A DNA stretch of 64,000 nt from Palleronia salina (GTDB lineage Bacteria; Pseudomonadota; Alphaproteobacteria; Rhodobacterales; Rhodobacteraceae). Location of the stretch: the NCBI RefSeq assembly GCF_900141995.1, contig NZ_FQZA01000008.1:93935-157934 (forward strand), given 5' to 3'. Below, in pieces: positions 8,803-18,363 of this stretch. Position numbers and translations under genes: made by a program. How positions within the stretch are numbered: the stretch's first letter is position 1; every line of letters starts with the position of its first letter. Under the pieces are notes generated by a model. That model was not told the DNA's origin. It worked only from the letters and a program-made list of their open reading frames with translations, and searched no databases.

Positions 8803-9315
8803 TCAGTCCGCGGCGGGCTCGTCGGCCGCTTCGGTCGCCTCGGTGTCGTCCGCGTCCGACGCGGTCTCTTCCTCGGCCGCCTCTTCCTCGATGCTTTCGG
8901 GGCGCGCCGCGGGCCGCGGCACCTCGGACGGTGCGTCCTCGAACTGGCGATCCACCGGCTCGGTCCCGAACACGCGCTGCCCATAGCGCCGTGCCGCGCC
9001 AAGCACGGTGGCGTCGGGGTTCTGCACGCAGAAGGTGGCGATGGACGTGACGATGTCGATGCTGGAGGCCGCCGACAGCGGCTCGCCCTCGACCAGCGTC
9101 TCGCCCGCGTCGATGCGGCCCGCCATGTAGCCCAGCATCCAGTCGCCCGCCTGCGCCAGAAGCGGCGCGTTCTCGGGCCCGGTCACGTCGCGGCAGGGGG
9201 CAAGGCCCAGCCCGCCGATGCCCGCCTCTTCGGCCAGCGCGATGATATCCTCGGACGTGTCCTGCGCCATGGCGGCGCCGCCGAGCCACAGCGCGGCGAT
9301 CGTGGCGTATCTCAT
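8803..9315 (-). CDS. Exported small protein, HdeA/Rap1a-like fold, acidic tail
   Basis: A 170-residue protein with a short signal peptide (MRYATIAALWLGGAAMAQ). The mature core has two cysteines (APCRDVTG and IATFCVQNPDA) around a W-LGYMAGRID segment, the layout of HdeA/Rap1a-like periplasmic proteins. A long Glu/Ala/Asp-rich tail follows. The two Cys could form a disulfide in the periplasm. The function is not assigned. It is divergent from the M23 peptidase gene with almost no gap between starts. Confidence 0.6.
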   Translation of the reverse strand: MRYATIAALWLGGAAMAQDTSEDIIALAEEAGIGGLGLAPCRDVTGPENAPLLAQAGDWMLGYMAGRIDAGETLVEGEPLSAASSIDIVTSIATFCVQNPDATVLGAARRYGQRVFGTEPVDRQFEDAPSEVPRPAARPESIEEEAAEEETASDADDTEATEAADEPAAD

Positions 9316-9318
9316 GCC

Positions 9319-10197
9319 GTGGGATCCTTTCGACGGCGGCGTCATGGTTGGAACCTACCACGCGCCGGTTCGGTTCACGGGTTTTTTCGCGCCGTGGCGG
9401 TGGTTGCGGCGATTGCCGCGGTGTCGCCGGGCGTTGACGCGGCCGAGCGGTGCGACGGTCCGCTCTGCCTTTCGGTCGAGACAAACGCGGGCGCGATCAC
9501 CATCGCCGCCGTCAACCGGGGGGGCCACGCGCCGCTGACCGTGGCGGTGACGGTGACGGCCCCGGACGCGGAAGTCGCCGGGCCGGGCCGCGGGGTTCTG
9601 CCGCCCGGGGGCCGCGCCGATCTCGCGCGGATCAGCTGGCCCGGCGGGGGCGCTGGCGACTGGCGCTACGACTACAGGTGGCTTCACGGCGCGCCCTCGG
9701 CCCGGCCCGATCCCGTCGCGCTGTATGTCCTGCCGTTCGATCTGCCCGGCGCCCAGGTGGCCCAGGGCTGCGACGGTTGGATGTCCCATCGCGGGGCGGC
9801 GGGGCAGGCGGTGGATTTCGCGCTGCCCGAGGGCACACCGGTGCTGGCCGCGCGTGCGGGCCGGGTGGTGGGCCTGCGGATGGATCGCAGCGCGGGCGGT
9901 CTGGACCGCGCGCAGATGGGACAGGACAACCGCGTGCTGATCCTGCACGACGACGGCACCGTCGCGCTTTACGGCCACCTTGCGCAGGACAGCGCACGGG
10001 TGCGCGTGGGGCAGCCTGTGGCGGCGGGCGAAGTGCTCGCGCTGTCCGGCGACACCGGCTATTCCGCGGCCCCGCACCTGCATGTCGAGGTCTATTCCCC
10101 TTTGCCGGATGGTGGCCGGCGCACCTGGCCCATGGCGTGGGACACGGCCGCCGGGACGGTCACCTGCCCACGGCGCGGCACGACGCTGCGGCGCTGA
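9319..10197 (+). CDS. M23 family peptidase (LytM-like)
   Basis: A peptidoglycan-hydrolase-like M23 domain fills the C-terminal half. It contains QAVDFALPEGTPVLAARAG, LYGHLAQD, VGQPVAAGEVLALSGDTG and the HLHVEVY metal/catalytic motif. A hydrophobic stretch ending VSPGVDAAE looks like a signal peptide, so the product is exported. The start is uncertain. GTG at 9319 gives 292 residues with an Arg-rich n-region; GTG at 9394 gives 267 residues but almost no n-region. Neither has a clear ribosome site. If 9319 is right, its start nearly abuts the divergent gene that begins at 9315. Confidence 0.8.
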   Translation: MGSFRRRRHGWNLPRAGSVHGFFRAVAVVAAIAAVSPGVDAAERCDGPLCLSVETNAGAITIAAVNRGGHAPLTVAVTVTAPDAEVAGPGRGVLPPGGRADLARISWPGGGAGDWRYDYRWLHGAPSARPDPVALYVLPFDLPGAQVAQGCDGWMSHRGAAGQAVDFALPEGTPVLAARAGRVVGLRMDRSAGGLDRAQMGQDNRVLILHDDGTVALYGHLAQDSARVRVGQPVAAGEVLALSGDTGYSAAPHLHVEVYSPLPDGGRRTWPMAWDTAAGTVTCPRRGTTLRR

Positions 10198-10203
10198 GCG
10201 CGG

Positions 10204-11400
10204 TCAGGTCACCGCGTTGCGGGTCCGGAATTCGGGGCGGTCATAGGATTTCCGCGCCATGATATCGGACAGGATCTCCACGGCGCGGTCGATCTCGCCC
10301 TCGCCGATGTAAAGGGGCGTGATCCCGAAACGCAAAATGTCGGGCGCGCGGAAATCGCCGACGACGCCCCGCGCGATCAGCGCCTGCATGATCGCGTAGC
10401 CGTCCGGGTGGCGAAAGCTGACCTGGCTGCCGCGATGGGCGGGGTCGCGCGGCGTGGCCAGAACCAGCTCGGGGCAGGCGGCGGCGACCCCGTCGATCAG
10501 CCGGTCGCCCAGTTCCAGCGCGCGGGCCCGCAGGTCGTCCATGTCGACCTCGTCCCACACGTCCAGCGCGGCGTCCAGCGCGGCCATCTGCAGGATCGGC
10601 GGCGTGCCCACCCGCATGCGCGCGATGCCGGGCGCGGGGCGATAGTCGGGCTCGAAGGCGAAGGGCGCGTCGTGGCCCAGCCATCCCGCCAGCGCCGGGC
10701 GGATCCCGTCGGCGATGTCGGGCCGGGCGTAGATGAAGGCCGGGCCGCCGGGGCCGGAGTTCAGGTATTTGTAGGTGCAGCCGACCGCGAACTCGGTCTT
10801 GCAGCCGGCCACGTCTACCGGCAGAGCACCCGCCGAATGGGCAAGGTCCCAGATCGTGACGATCCCGTCGGCATGGGCGGCCTCGGTCAGCGCCGCCATG
10901 TCGTGGCGCCGCCCGGTGCGATAGTCCACCTCGGTCAGCATCAGCGCGGCGACATCCTCGGACAGGTGATCGCGCACGTCCTCGGGATCGACGACCACCA
11001 GTTCCAGATCGCGGTCAAGCGCGTCGATCAGGCCCTGCGCCATGTAAAGATCGCTGGGGAAGTTGCCGGAATCGCTCAGGATCTTGCGCCGGCCGGGCCG
11101 CATCTGGATCGCGGCCGACAGCGCCTGGTAGACCTTGATCGACAAGGTGTCGCCCAGTGTCACGGTGCCCGGTGCGGCCCCGATCAGCGCGCCGATCCGG
11201 TCGCCCAGGCGCGCGGGCATTTCCATCCAGCCGGCGCGGTTCCACCCGCCGATGGCCATGCGCCCCCATTCCTTGCGCAGCGTGGTGTCCAGCGTGCCGG
11301 TCACCGCCTTGGGCAAGGGTCCCAGCGAATTGCCGTCGAGGTAGGCGACACCTTCCGGCAGTTCGAAATAACTGCGGGTCAGGGCGAAATCGGTGGTCAC
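10204..11400 (-). CDS. kynU: Kynureninase
   Basis: A 398-residue PLP enzyme that cleaves kynurenine to anthranilate and alanine. Family blocks are YLDGNSLGPLP, SDSGNFPSDLY, IWDLAHSAGA (Asp185) and GCTYKYLNSGPGGPAF (probable PLP Lys211). The length is normal. The start is GTG at 11400, inside the last codons of the SDR gene: the GTG and the SDR TGA share bases (GTGA). This 4-bp overlap indicates translational coupling. No kynA or kynB is nearby. Confidence 0.92.
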   Translation of the reverse strand: MTTDFALTRSYFELPEGVAYLDGNSLGPLPKAVTGTLDTTLRKEWGRMAIGGWNRAGWMEMPARLGDRIGALIGAAPGTVTLGDTLSIKVYQALSAAIQMRPGRRKILSDSGNFPSDLYMAQGLIDALDRDLELVVVDPEDVRDHLSEDVAALMLTEVDYRTGRRHDMAALTEAAHADGIVTIWDLAHSAGALPVDVAGCKTEFAVGCTYKYLNSGPGGPAFIYARPDIADGIRPALAGWLGHDAPFAFEPDYRPAPGIARMRVGTPPILQMAALDAALDVWDEVDMDDLRARALELGDRLIDGVAAACPELVLATPRDPAHRGSQVSFRHPDGYAIMQALIARGVVGDFRAPDILRFGITPLYIGEGEIDRAVEILSDIMARKSYDRPEFRTRNAVT

Positions 11401-12158
11401 GTCTGGCCCCCGCTGATCTCGATGCACTGGCCGTTGACGCTGCCCGAGCGTGGATCGCACAGCCAAAGGGCGGCCGCCGCGATCTCGTCCGCGTCGATCA
11501 GGCGCTTGTGGCGGTTGGCGCGGATCATGGTCTGCCGCGCCTCCTCCTCGCTCAGCCCGGCGCGGGCCGAGATCTCGGCGGTGTTGCGGGTGACGATATC
11601 GGTATCGACATAGCCGGGACAGATGGCGTTGAACGTGATGGGGCTGCGCATGTAATCCTCGCTCAGGCCCCGGATCAGGCCGATCACGCCGTGCTTGGAC
11701 GCGGTGTAGGCCGGCGCGCCCTTGAGGCCCCGCACCCCCGCGATCGAGCTGACCGCGATGACCCGGCCCCAGTCCTGGTCGTGCATCGACTTCATCGCCT
11801 CGCGCAGGGTCAGGAACGCGCCGTCGAGGTTGGTGGACAGGATCTTGCGCCAGAAGGCTAGGTCCATCTTGGCCAGGTTGCGTCCCTCGGCGATGCCCGC
11901 ATTGGCCACGCAGATCGAGACAGGGCCGCGGGCGGCCACGGCGGCGGCGAATCCGTCGACGACCGATGCCTCGTCGGTGACGTCCATGACCAGCGGGTGC
12001 AGACCCGGTGTCGCCGCGGCCGCGTCGCGCAGCGCGGCCTCGCGGCGGCCGGTGATGGTGACTGCGGCGCCTGCCCCTGCCAGCGCGCGCGCGATGGCAA
12101 GCCCGATGCCGCTGCCGCCGCCGGTGACGACCGCGTGCCGCCCGTTCAGATCAGTCAT
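11397..12158 (-). CDS. Short-chain dehydrogenase/reductase
   Basis: A 253-residue classical SDR. The cofactor motif TGGGSGIG is at residues 12-19, NAG is present (VANAGIA), and the catalytic set is Ser138, Tyr151 and Lys155 (YTASK). The C-terminus ISGGQT is typical. It resembles 3-hydroxyacyl/3-hydroxybutyrate dehydrogenase-type SDRs, but the substrate cannot be fixed. It lies upstream of kynU and overlaps it by 4 bp, so a role in handling a kynurenine- or anthranilate-derived product is a reasonable inference. It is divergent from the methyltransferase-like gene. Confidence 0.85.
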   Translation of the reverse strand: MTDLNGRHAVVTGGGSGIGLAIARALAGAGAAVTITGRREAALRDAAAATPGLHPLVMDVTDEASVVDGFAAAVAARGPVSICVANAGIAEGRNLAKMDLAFWRKILSTNLDGAFLTLREAMKSMHDQDWGRVIAVSSIAGVRGLKGAPAYTASKHGVIGLIRGLSEDYMRSPITFNAICPGYVDTDIVTRNTAEISARAGLSEEEARQTMIRANRHKRLIDADEIAAAALWLCDPRSGSVNGQCIEISGGQT

Positions 12159-12213
12159 GGATCCCTCCCGTGAAATCGCCGACAAAGTGGCGAAGGCCGG
12201 GAAAGGGCGCAAG

Positions 12214-12660
12214 ATGGGATTGAAATGGATCGACATTCCCCCGGTCTGGCTGGCGGGACATTTGACCGCGCTCTGGCTGGGACGCGATACGGGGCCGCAG
12301 GTCACGGGCCGCGTCTGGGACGTGCTGGGCACCGCCCTGATCGTCGCGGGCCTTCTGCTGATGGCCTGGGCGGTCGCGGTCATGGTGGCGGCCCGGACCA
12401 CCCCCATCCCCCACCAAGCGCCCGCCGCGCTGGTCACGGGCGGGCCGTTCCGCGTGTCGCGCAACCCCATTTACCTGGGCGATGCGCTGGTTCTGACGGG
12501 GGCCGTCGCGTGGACCGGCGCGGTCTGGGGGGTGATCCTGGTGCCCCTCTTCGTGGCGATCGTCACCTGGCGGTTCATCCGCGCCGAGGAAGACCGCCTT
12601 GCCGCTGCTTTCGGCGATGCGTTCCAAGCCTGGGCGGCCGGCACCCGTCGCTGGATCTGA
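12214..12660 (+). CDS. Isoprenylcysteine-carboxylmethyltransferase-like membrane protein
   Basis: A 148-residue membrane protein with about four hydrophobic segments. The conserved C-terminal block GPFRVSRNPIYLGD, then an RAEEDRLAAAFGDAFQAW segment, matches the ICMT/phospholipid-methyltransferase superfamily (G-RNP-Y and E-E-L---FG--Y). It probably uses SAM to methylate a lipid or small molecule at the membrane. The ATG at 12214 (MGLKWIDIP) is chosen as the first Met before the hydrophobic region. Confidence 0.78.
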   Translation: MGLKWIDIPPVWLAGHLTALWLGRDTGPQVTGRVWDVLGTALIVAGLLLMAWAVAVMVAARTTPIPHQAPAALVTGGPFRVSRNPIYLGDALVLTGAVAWTGAVWGVILVPLFVAIVTWRFIRAEEDRLAAAFGDAFQAWAAGTRRWI

Positions 12661-12751
12661 AAGCGTCGCCGCCGGGGCGTTGCCTTGACCCGGCGCACGC
12701 TATAGTCAGGTTCGGAGTTCGTTTTTCGATCACGAGAAGGAGAGGGCCGCG

Positions 12752-14317
12752 ATGAAATTCGGTGTCATTACGGAACACCAGCCAAGCGAGGCGCGTGTCG
12801 CCCTGTCGCCGGCCTCGGCCGAACAACTTCAAAAGCTTGGGCATGAGTGCGTCATCCAGTCGGGCGCCGGCGCCAAGGCCGATTTCGCCGACGACGTCTA
12901 TCGCGACGCGGGGGTCGAGGTGCTGGACAGCGCCAAGGCAGTGTTCGACGCCGCCGATGTCGTCGCCAAGGTGCGTCCGCCCTCGGAAGAAGAGGTCGAG
13001 ATGCTGCGCGAGGGGCAGACGCTCATCAGCTTCTTCTACCCCGCAGAGAACGAAGAGCTGATGAAGAAGGCCGCCGCGAAGGGCGCCACGCTCATCGCCA
13101 TGGACATGGTGCCGCGCATCAGCCGCGCCCAGAAGATGGACGCTCTGTCGTCCATGGCCAATATCGCCGGCTACCGCGCCGTGATCGAGGCCGCGAACAA
13201 CTTTGGCCGCTTCCTGACCGGCCAAGTCACGGCGGCGGGCAAGGTGCCGCCGGCGAAGATCCTGGTGGTCGGCGCCGGTGTGGCCGGCCTGGCTGCGCTG
13301 GGCACCGCCACGTCGCTGGGCGCCATCGTACGCGCCTTCGACGTGCGGCCCGAGACGGCCGAGCAGATCGAATCCATGGGCGCCGAGTTCCTGTTCCTCG
13401 ATTTCGAGGACACCGAGGGCGTGGGCGAAGGCGGCTACGCAGCCCCCTCCAGCCCCGAGTTCCGCGAGAAGCAGCTGGCCCTGTTCCGCGAGCAGGCGCC
13501 CGAGATCGACATCGTCATCACCACGGCGCTGATCCCCAACCGCGAGGCGCCCGAGCTCTGGACCGAGGACATGGTCAAGGCCATGAAGCCGGGATCCGTC
13601 ATCGTCGACCTGGCCGCCGAGAAGGGCGGCAACTGCAAGATGACCGTCAAGGACGAGAAGATCGTCACCGACAACGGCGTCACCATCATCGGCTACACCG
13701 ACTTCCCCAGCCGGATGGCCAAGCAGTCCTCGACGCTTTACGCGACGAACGTGCGCCACATGATGGCGGACCTGACGCCCGAGAAGGACGGCCAGATCGT
13801 CCACGACATGGACGACCAGGTGATCCGCGACAGCACCATCACCCACAAGGGCGAGGTGACCTGGCCACCCCCCAAGCGCGAGAACCCGTCCCCTGCCAAG
13901 CCCAAGCAGGAAAAGAAGAAAGAGCCCACGAAGGAAGAGAAGGCCGCCGCCGAGACTGCCGCCTTCCGCAAGCAGACCCAGCAACAGGTCGGCCTGCTGG
14001 CCGTCGGAACCGTGCTGGTGCTTTTGCTGGGCACCATCGCGCCCGCGTCCTTCATGCAGCACTTCATCGTCTTCGCGCTGTCGTGCTTCGTGGGCTTCCA
14101 GGTGATCTGGGGCGTCGCGCACAGCCTGCACACGCCGCTCATGGCGGTGACCAACGCGATCTCGTCCATCATCATCCTGGGCGCGCTGGCCCAGATCGGG
14201 TCGAGCTCGATCCTGGTCACGATCCTCGCCGCGCTGGCGGTGTTCATGGCCGGTATCAACATCTTCGGCGGCTTCCTGGTGACACGCCGGATGCTTGCCA
14301 TGTTCCAGAAGTCTTAA
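12752..14317 (+). CDS. pntA: NAD(P) transhydrogenase subunit alpha
   Basis: A 521-residue PntA. Domain I binds NAD(H), with the alanine-dehydrogenase-like N-terminus [20 protein letters not shown] and Rossmann segment [15 protein letters not shown]. After a Lys/Pro-rich linker it ends with a hydrophobic domain of about four helices. With PntB it forms the proton-pumping transhydrogenase that makes NADPH at the inner membrane. A GAGAAGGAGAG ribosome site lies upstream. A TATAGT -10-like hexamer at 12701-12706 is visible, but its -35 spacing is poor. It is followed by pntB after 13 bp. Confidence 0.94.
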   Translation: MKFGVITEHQPSEARVALSPASAEQLQKLGHECVIQSGAGAKADFADDVYRDAGVEVLDSAKAVFDAADVVAKVRPPSEEEVEMLREGQTLISFFYPAENEELMKKAAAKGATLIAMDMVPRISRAQKMDALSSMANIAGYRAVIEAANNFGRFLTGQVTAAGKVPPAKILVVGAGVAGLAALGTATSLGAIVRAFDVRPETAEQIESMGAEFLFLDFEDTEGVGEGGYAAPSSPEFREKQLALFREQAPEIDIVITTALIPNREAPELWTEDMVKAMKPGSVIVDLAAEKGGNCKMTVKDEKIVTDNGVTIIGYTDFPSRMAKQSSTLYATNVRHMMADLTPEKDGQIVHDMDDQVIRDSTITHKGEVTWPPPKRENPSPAKPKQEKKKEPTKEEKAAAETAAFRKQTQQQVGLLAVGTVLVLLLGTIAPASFMQHFIVFALSCFVGFQVIWGVAHSLHTPLMAVTNAISSIIILGALAQIGSSSILVTILAALAVFMAGINIFGGFLVTRRMLAMFQKS

Positions 14318-14330
14318 GGGGGCGCGCGCA

Positions 14331-15818
14331 ATGGAATACGGATTCACGACCGCGGCCTATGTCGTCGCAGCCGTCCTGTTCATCCTGTCGCTTGGCGGCC
14401 TGAAGGACCAGGAAAGCGCCAAGCGCGCCATCTGGTACGGCGTCATCGGCATGGCCATCGCCGTTCTGGCGACGTTCTTCGGCCCCGGCTCCGGCCTGTG
14501 GCTGCTGTCCCTGATCCTGATCGCGGGCGGGGCGGCCATCGGCATGGTGCTGGCCAAGCGCGTGCAGATGACCCAGATGCCCGAACTCGTGGCGGCCATG
14601 CACTCGCTGGTGGGTCTTGCGGCGGTCTTCGTGGGCCTGAACGCCCATATCGAGATCGGCCGCGTGGCGGCCGCCTTCGCCGAGGCCGGCGTGGCTTTCC
14701 CGCAGCCGACCTACGGGCCGCTGGGCGATGCGGCGCAGGCGGTGGCAGACGGCTTCCGCGGCTTCGCCGAGATCGTTGCCAAGAAAACGGCGGTCGAGGT
14801 CAACATCCTGCGGGTCGAGCTGGCGCTGGGCATCTGGATCGGTGCGGTGACCTTCACCGGCTCGGTCATCGCCTACGGCAAGCTGGCGGGCCGGGTGAAC
14901 ACCGCCGCGACCAAGCTGCCCGGCGGTCACATGCTGAACGCCGGCGCTGCCGCGCTCTCGCTTCTGTGCCTGTTCTGGTACCTGGGCGGCGGCGGGTTCT
15001 TCCCGCTTTTGATCCTGACCGTGGCTGCGCTTTTCATCGGCTACCACCTGATCATGGGCATCGGCGGGGCCGACATGCCGGTCGTGGTGTCGATGCTGAA
15101 CAGCTATTCCGGCTGGGCGGCGGCGGCCATCGGCTTCAGCCTGGGCAATGACCTGCTGATCGTCGTGGGCGCGCTTGTGGGTTCGTCCGGTGCGATCCTC
15201 AGCTACATCATGTGCAAGGCCATGAACCGCAACTTCGTCAGCGTCATCCTGGGCGGCTTCGGCGGCGCGGGCGGCCCCCAGCAGGAGGTCGAAGGCGAGA
15301 TGGTGGCCATCCAGGCCGACGGCGTGGCCGACGCCCTGAAGGAAGCCGACAGCGTCATCATCGTGCCGGGCTACGGCATGGCGGTGGCCCAGGCCCAGCA
15401 GGCGGTGAGCGAGCTGACCACCAAGCTGCGCGACCAGGGCAAGAACGTTCGCTTCGCCATCCACCCGGTGGCGGGCCGTCTGCCGGGGCACATGAACGTG
15501 CTGCTGGCCGAGGCCAAGGTGCCCTACGACATCGTGCTGGAAATGGACGAGATCAACGAGGACTTCAAAGACACCGACGTGGTGATCGTCATCGGCTCGA
15601 ACGACATCGTGAACCCGGCGGCCAACGACGACCCGAACTCGCCCATCGCGGGGATGCCGGTGCTTCACGTTTGGGAAGCCAACCAGGTCTTCGTGTCCAA
15701 GCGCGGCTCGGGCACCGGCTATTCCGGCATCGAGAACCCGCTGTTCTTCAAGGAGAACACGCGCATGTTCTACGGCGACGCCAAGGAGTCGGTGAACGCG
15801 CTCCTTCAGAAGCTGTAA
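14331..15818 (+). CDS. pntB: NAD(P) transhydrogenase subunit beta
   Basis: A 495-residue PntB. Multiple membrane helices come first, then the NADP-binding domain III with [12 protein letters not shown] and [29 protein letters not shown] and the terminal MFYGDAK segment are diagnostic. It carries the proton channel together with PntA's membrane domain. The ATG at 14331 follows a GGGGGCG-rich spacer 13 bp after pntA, so the two are one operon, closed by a strong terminator. Confidence 0.94.
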   Translation: MEYGFTTAAYVVAAVLFILSLGGLKDQESAKRAIWYGVIGMAIAVLATFFGPGSGLWLLSLILIAGGAAIGMVLAKRVQMTQMPELVAAMHSLVGLAAVFVGLNAHIEIGRVAAAFAEAGVAFPQPTYGPLGDAAQAVADGFRGFAEIVAKKTAVEVNILRVELALGIWIGAVTFTGSVIAYGKLAGRVNTAATKLPGGHMLNAGAAALSLLCLFWYLGGGGFFPLLILTVAALFIGYHLIMGIGGADMPVVVSMLNSYSGWAAAAIGFSLGNDLLIVVGALVGSSGAILSYIMCKAMNRNFVSVILGGFGGAGGPQQEVEGEMVAIQADGVADALKEADSVIIVPGYGMAVAQAQQAVSELTTKLRDQGKNVRFAIHPVAGRLPGHMNVLLAEAKVPYDIVLEMDEINEDFKDTDVVIVIGSNDIVNPAANDDPNSPIAGMPVLHVWEANQVFVSKRGSGTGYSGIENPLFFKENTRMFYGDAKESVNALLQKL

Positions 15819-15842
15819 GGACCACCCATCCGAAATCCGAAA

Positions 15843-15868
15843 GGGCCGCGCGGTGCGCGGCCCTTTTT
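15843..15868 (+). terminator. Rho-independent terminator after pntAB
   Basis: A perfect 9-bp stem, GGGCCGCGC (15843-15851) and GCGCGGCCC (15855-15863), with a GGT loop and a TTTTT run. It sits 25 bp after the pntB stop and is the clearest terminator in this part of the window. Confidence 0.88.
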
Positions 15869-15974
15869 CGTTGTGCGGTGATAGACCCCGGTGCAGGACG
15901 CGCGGTTATGGCGCCGGGCCGGACGGCCCCAGATCATTTCGGGGTGAACAAAGCGGGCGGCACCGCGGGGCCGG

Positions 15975-16739
15975 TCAGGTATCGCCCTCGGTCTCGATAT
16001 AGATCGTGTCGCCGCAATGCTTGCAGTGGCTCGCGTCACGGTCGTGCAGCTTCAGCCCGCAGGTGGCGCAGGGCTGTTCGACCTTGTTGGGCTGCCACAG
16101 CGCCTGCAGCAGCCGCAGGAACAGGCCGACCCCGAACAGCATGATGACGATGGTCATCAGACGACCCACGCGGTCGGTCAGGGTGATGTCGCCGTATCCC
16201 GTGGTCGTCAGCGTGGTGATCGTGAAATAGAGCGCGTCCACGTAGGTGTTCAGAGCGTCGTTGCGATCATGCTCCCACACCCAGACGAGGCTGGTGACCA
16301 CGAAGATGAACGCGGCGAGGTTGGCGGCCGCGCGCACGATGCGGGTGTTCACGTCCAGCCCAGCGGTCGCCCGGTCCAGGCGTTCGGCCAGCCGGAAGGT
16401 CCTGAGCAGCCTGAGCACGCGCAGAACCCGCAGGAAGCCCAGGTTGGTGCCGGCCACCAGCGGCGCGGCCAGCGACAGGATGACGACCAGGTCGGCCAGC
16501 GTGGGCAGGGACAGAAGCTCCTTCAGCCGCCGGTCGGCGATCCAGAGCCGGGCGGTGATATCGGCGACGAGCACGACGCCGATACACAGGTCGATCAGGA
16601 TGATGCGCAGGTCGATCTCGGACGTGGCGGTCAGCAGGAAATACCCGATCGTCACCACGTCGAAGAGCAGCAGCGCCCGGCGAAACCAGCGCGGTCCGGT
16701 GCCGTCGCCCTCGTAAAGCCGGCGCAGCCACGCCTTCAC
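15975..16739 (-). CDS. Voltage-gated-like potassium channel with C-terminal zinc ribbon
   Basis: A 254-residue channel-like membrane protein. An S4-like helix carries regularly spaced Arg (RVLRVLRLLRTFRLAERLDR). The pore holds the K+ selectivity filter TTTGYGD at residues 178-184. After the last helix there is a zinc-ribbon-like CATCG...CKHCG. The start is GTG at 16739, only 10 bp after the glpK stop, with GAGG in the gap. The gene is therefore probably co-transcribed with glpK. The expected role is K+ flux across the inner membrane. Confidence 0.85.
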   Translation of the reverse strand: MKAWLRRLYEGDGTGPRWFRRALLLFDVVTIGYFLLTATSEIDLRIILIDLCIGVVLVADITARLWIADRRLKELLSLPTLADLVVILSLAAPLVAGTNLGFLRVLRVLRLLRTFRLAERLDRATAGLDVNTRIVRAAANLAAFIFVVTSLVWVWEHDRNDALNTYVDALYFTITTLTTTGYGDITLTDRVGRLMTIVIMLFGVGLFLRLLQALWQPNKVEQPCATCGLKLHDRDASHCKHCGDTIYIETEGDT

Positions 16740-16749
16740 GCCGGAGACC

Positions 16750-18234
16750 TCACACCCCCATCGTGGCCTGGACGGCGCGCTGCCAGCGGTCGAATTTCCG
16801 CTCGCGCGTGGTGTCGTCCATGTCGGGCTTGAAGGTCCGGTCGACGCGCCAACGCTCGGCAAAGCCCGCCTGGTCGGGGTAAAGCCCCGCGCGCCATCCC
16901 GCCAGCCAGGCGACGCCCTGCGCCGTGGTCTCCAGCACCTGCGGCCTGTCGACCGAAGCGCCGATGATGTCGCTGAGGAACTGCATCGCCCAGTCCGAGG
17001 CCGACATGCCGCCATCCACGCGCAGGGTCTGCGCCTCGCCATCGGACCAGTCGGCCTGCATGGCATCCAGCAGGTCACGGGTCTGGTAGCCGACCGACTC
17101 CAGCGCGGCCTTGGCGAATTCCTCGGGGCCGGAATTGCGGGTGAGGCCGAAGATTGCGCCGCGGCAATCGGCGTTCCAGTAGGGCGCGCCCAGCCCGGTG
17201 AAGGCGGGCACCAGGATCACGTCCTGCCCGTCATCGGCGCGTTCGGCCAGTGGCTGCGTCTCTTTCGCCTCGCGGATGATCTTCAACCCGTCGCGCAGCC
17301 ATTGCACCACGGCGCCCGCGATAAAGATCGAGCCCTCGAGGCAGTAGGTCGGCTTGCCGTCGAACTGGTAGGCCACCGTGGTCAGCAGCCGGTTCTCGGA
17401 CCGCACGGGCGTGTCACCGGTGTTGAGCAGCGCGAAGCAGCCGGTGCCGTAGGTCGATTTGAGCATGCCGGGCTGGAAACAGGCCTGGCCGATGGCCGCT
17501 GCCTGCTGGTCGCCCGCCACGCCCAGGATGGGGATCTCGCGCCCGAACAGGTCGGGCCGCGTCATGCCGAAATCGGCGGCGCAATCCTTGACCTCGGGCA
17601 GCATCTCCATGGGGATGTCCAGCATGTCGGCGATGGTCGAGGACCATTTGCCCTTGTGGATGTCGTAAAGCAGCGTGCGCGACGCGTTGGTGGCATCGGT
17701 GACGTGGCTGGCGCCGCCCGTGAGCTTCCAGATCAGGAAGGTATCGACGGTGCCGAACAGGATCTCGCCCTTGCGCGCGCGCTCGCGGCTGCCGTCCACG
17801 TGGTCGAGGATCCACTTGAGCTTGGTCCCCGAAAAATACGGGTCGAGCAGCAGCCCGGTCTTGGCCGTCACCTGTTCTTCGTAGCCGTCCGATTTCAGCT
17901 GCTGACAGATCTCGGACGTGCGCCGGTCCTGCCAGACGATGGCGCGGTGGATGGGTTGGCCGGTCTGCTTGTCCCAGACGACAACGGTCTCGCGCTGGTT
18001 GGTGATGCCGATGCCCCTGATCGCGTCGGGGCCGATGCTGGATTTCTCGATGGCGGCGCGGCAGACGGCGGCGGTGGACGACCACAGATCCGAGGCATCG
18101 TGTTCCACCCATCCCGAGGCGGGATAGTGCTGCTCGAATTCCTCCTGCGCCGAGGAGGTGATCTTGAGATCGCTGTCGAACAGGATCGCGCGGCTCGAGG
18201 TGGTGCCTTGGTCGATCGCCAGGATGTGGGTCAT
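16750..18234 (-). CDS. glpK: Glycerol kinase
   Basis: A 494-residue FGGY-family kinase that phosphorylates glycerol to glycerol-3-phosphate using ATP. The N-terminal phosphate loop [12 protein letters not shown] and the segments [14 protein letters not shown] and [19 protein letters not shown] are characteristic of GlpK. The length is normal. It is on the same strand as glpD (19406-21028), with a decayed gene between them. A channel gene follows after 10 bp. No glpF or glpR is seen in the window. Confidence 0.95.
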   Translation of the reverse strand: MTHILAIDQGTTSSRAILFDSDLKITSSAQEEFEQHYPASGWVEHDASDLWSSTAAVCRAAIEKSSIGPDAIRGIGITNQRETVVVWDKQTGQPIHRAIVWQDRRTSEICQQLKSDGYEEQVTAKTGLLLDPYFSGTKLKWILDHVDGSRERARKGEILFGTVDTFLIWKLTGGASHVTDATNASRTLLYDIHKGKWSSTIADMLDIPMEMLPEVKDCAADFGMTRPDLFGREIPILGVAGDQQAAAIGQACFQPGMLKSTYGTGCFALLNTGDTPVRSENRLLTTVAYQFDGKPTYCLEGSIFIAGAVVQWLRDGLKIIREAKETQPLAERADDGQDVILVPAFTGLGAPYWNADCRGAIFGLTRNSGPEEFAKAALESVGYQTRDLLDAMQADWSDGEAQTLRVDGGMSASDWAMQFLSDIIGASVDRPQVLETTAQGVAWLAGWRAGLYPDQAGFAERWRVDRTFKPDMDDTTRERKFDRWQRAVQATMGV

Positions 18235-18363
18235 GTCGTCTCCTCCGCTTGATTAGGAAGGAAACTGGCCCGGTGCGGGTAGGGTGGCAAGGGGGCAATC
18301 CGGAAAGGTCGAAAACCGGGGGCATCCGGGACCATGACGGCATCCGTCCCCCGCCACCCGGGT

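Noticed and set aside
12685..12706. TTGACC...TATAGT as a promoter for pntA
   Set aside because: The spacer between the two hexamers is only 10 bp, too short for a sigma-70 promoter. The -10-like hexamer is mentioned in the pntA entry only.
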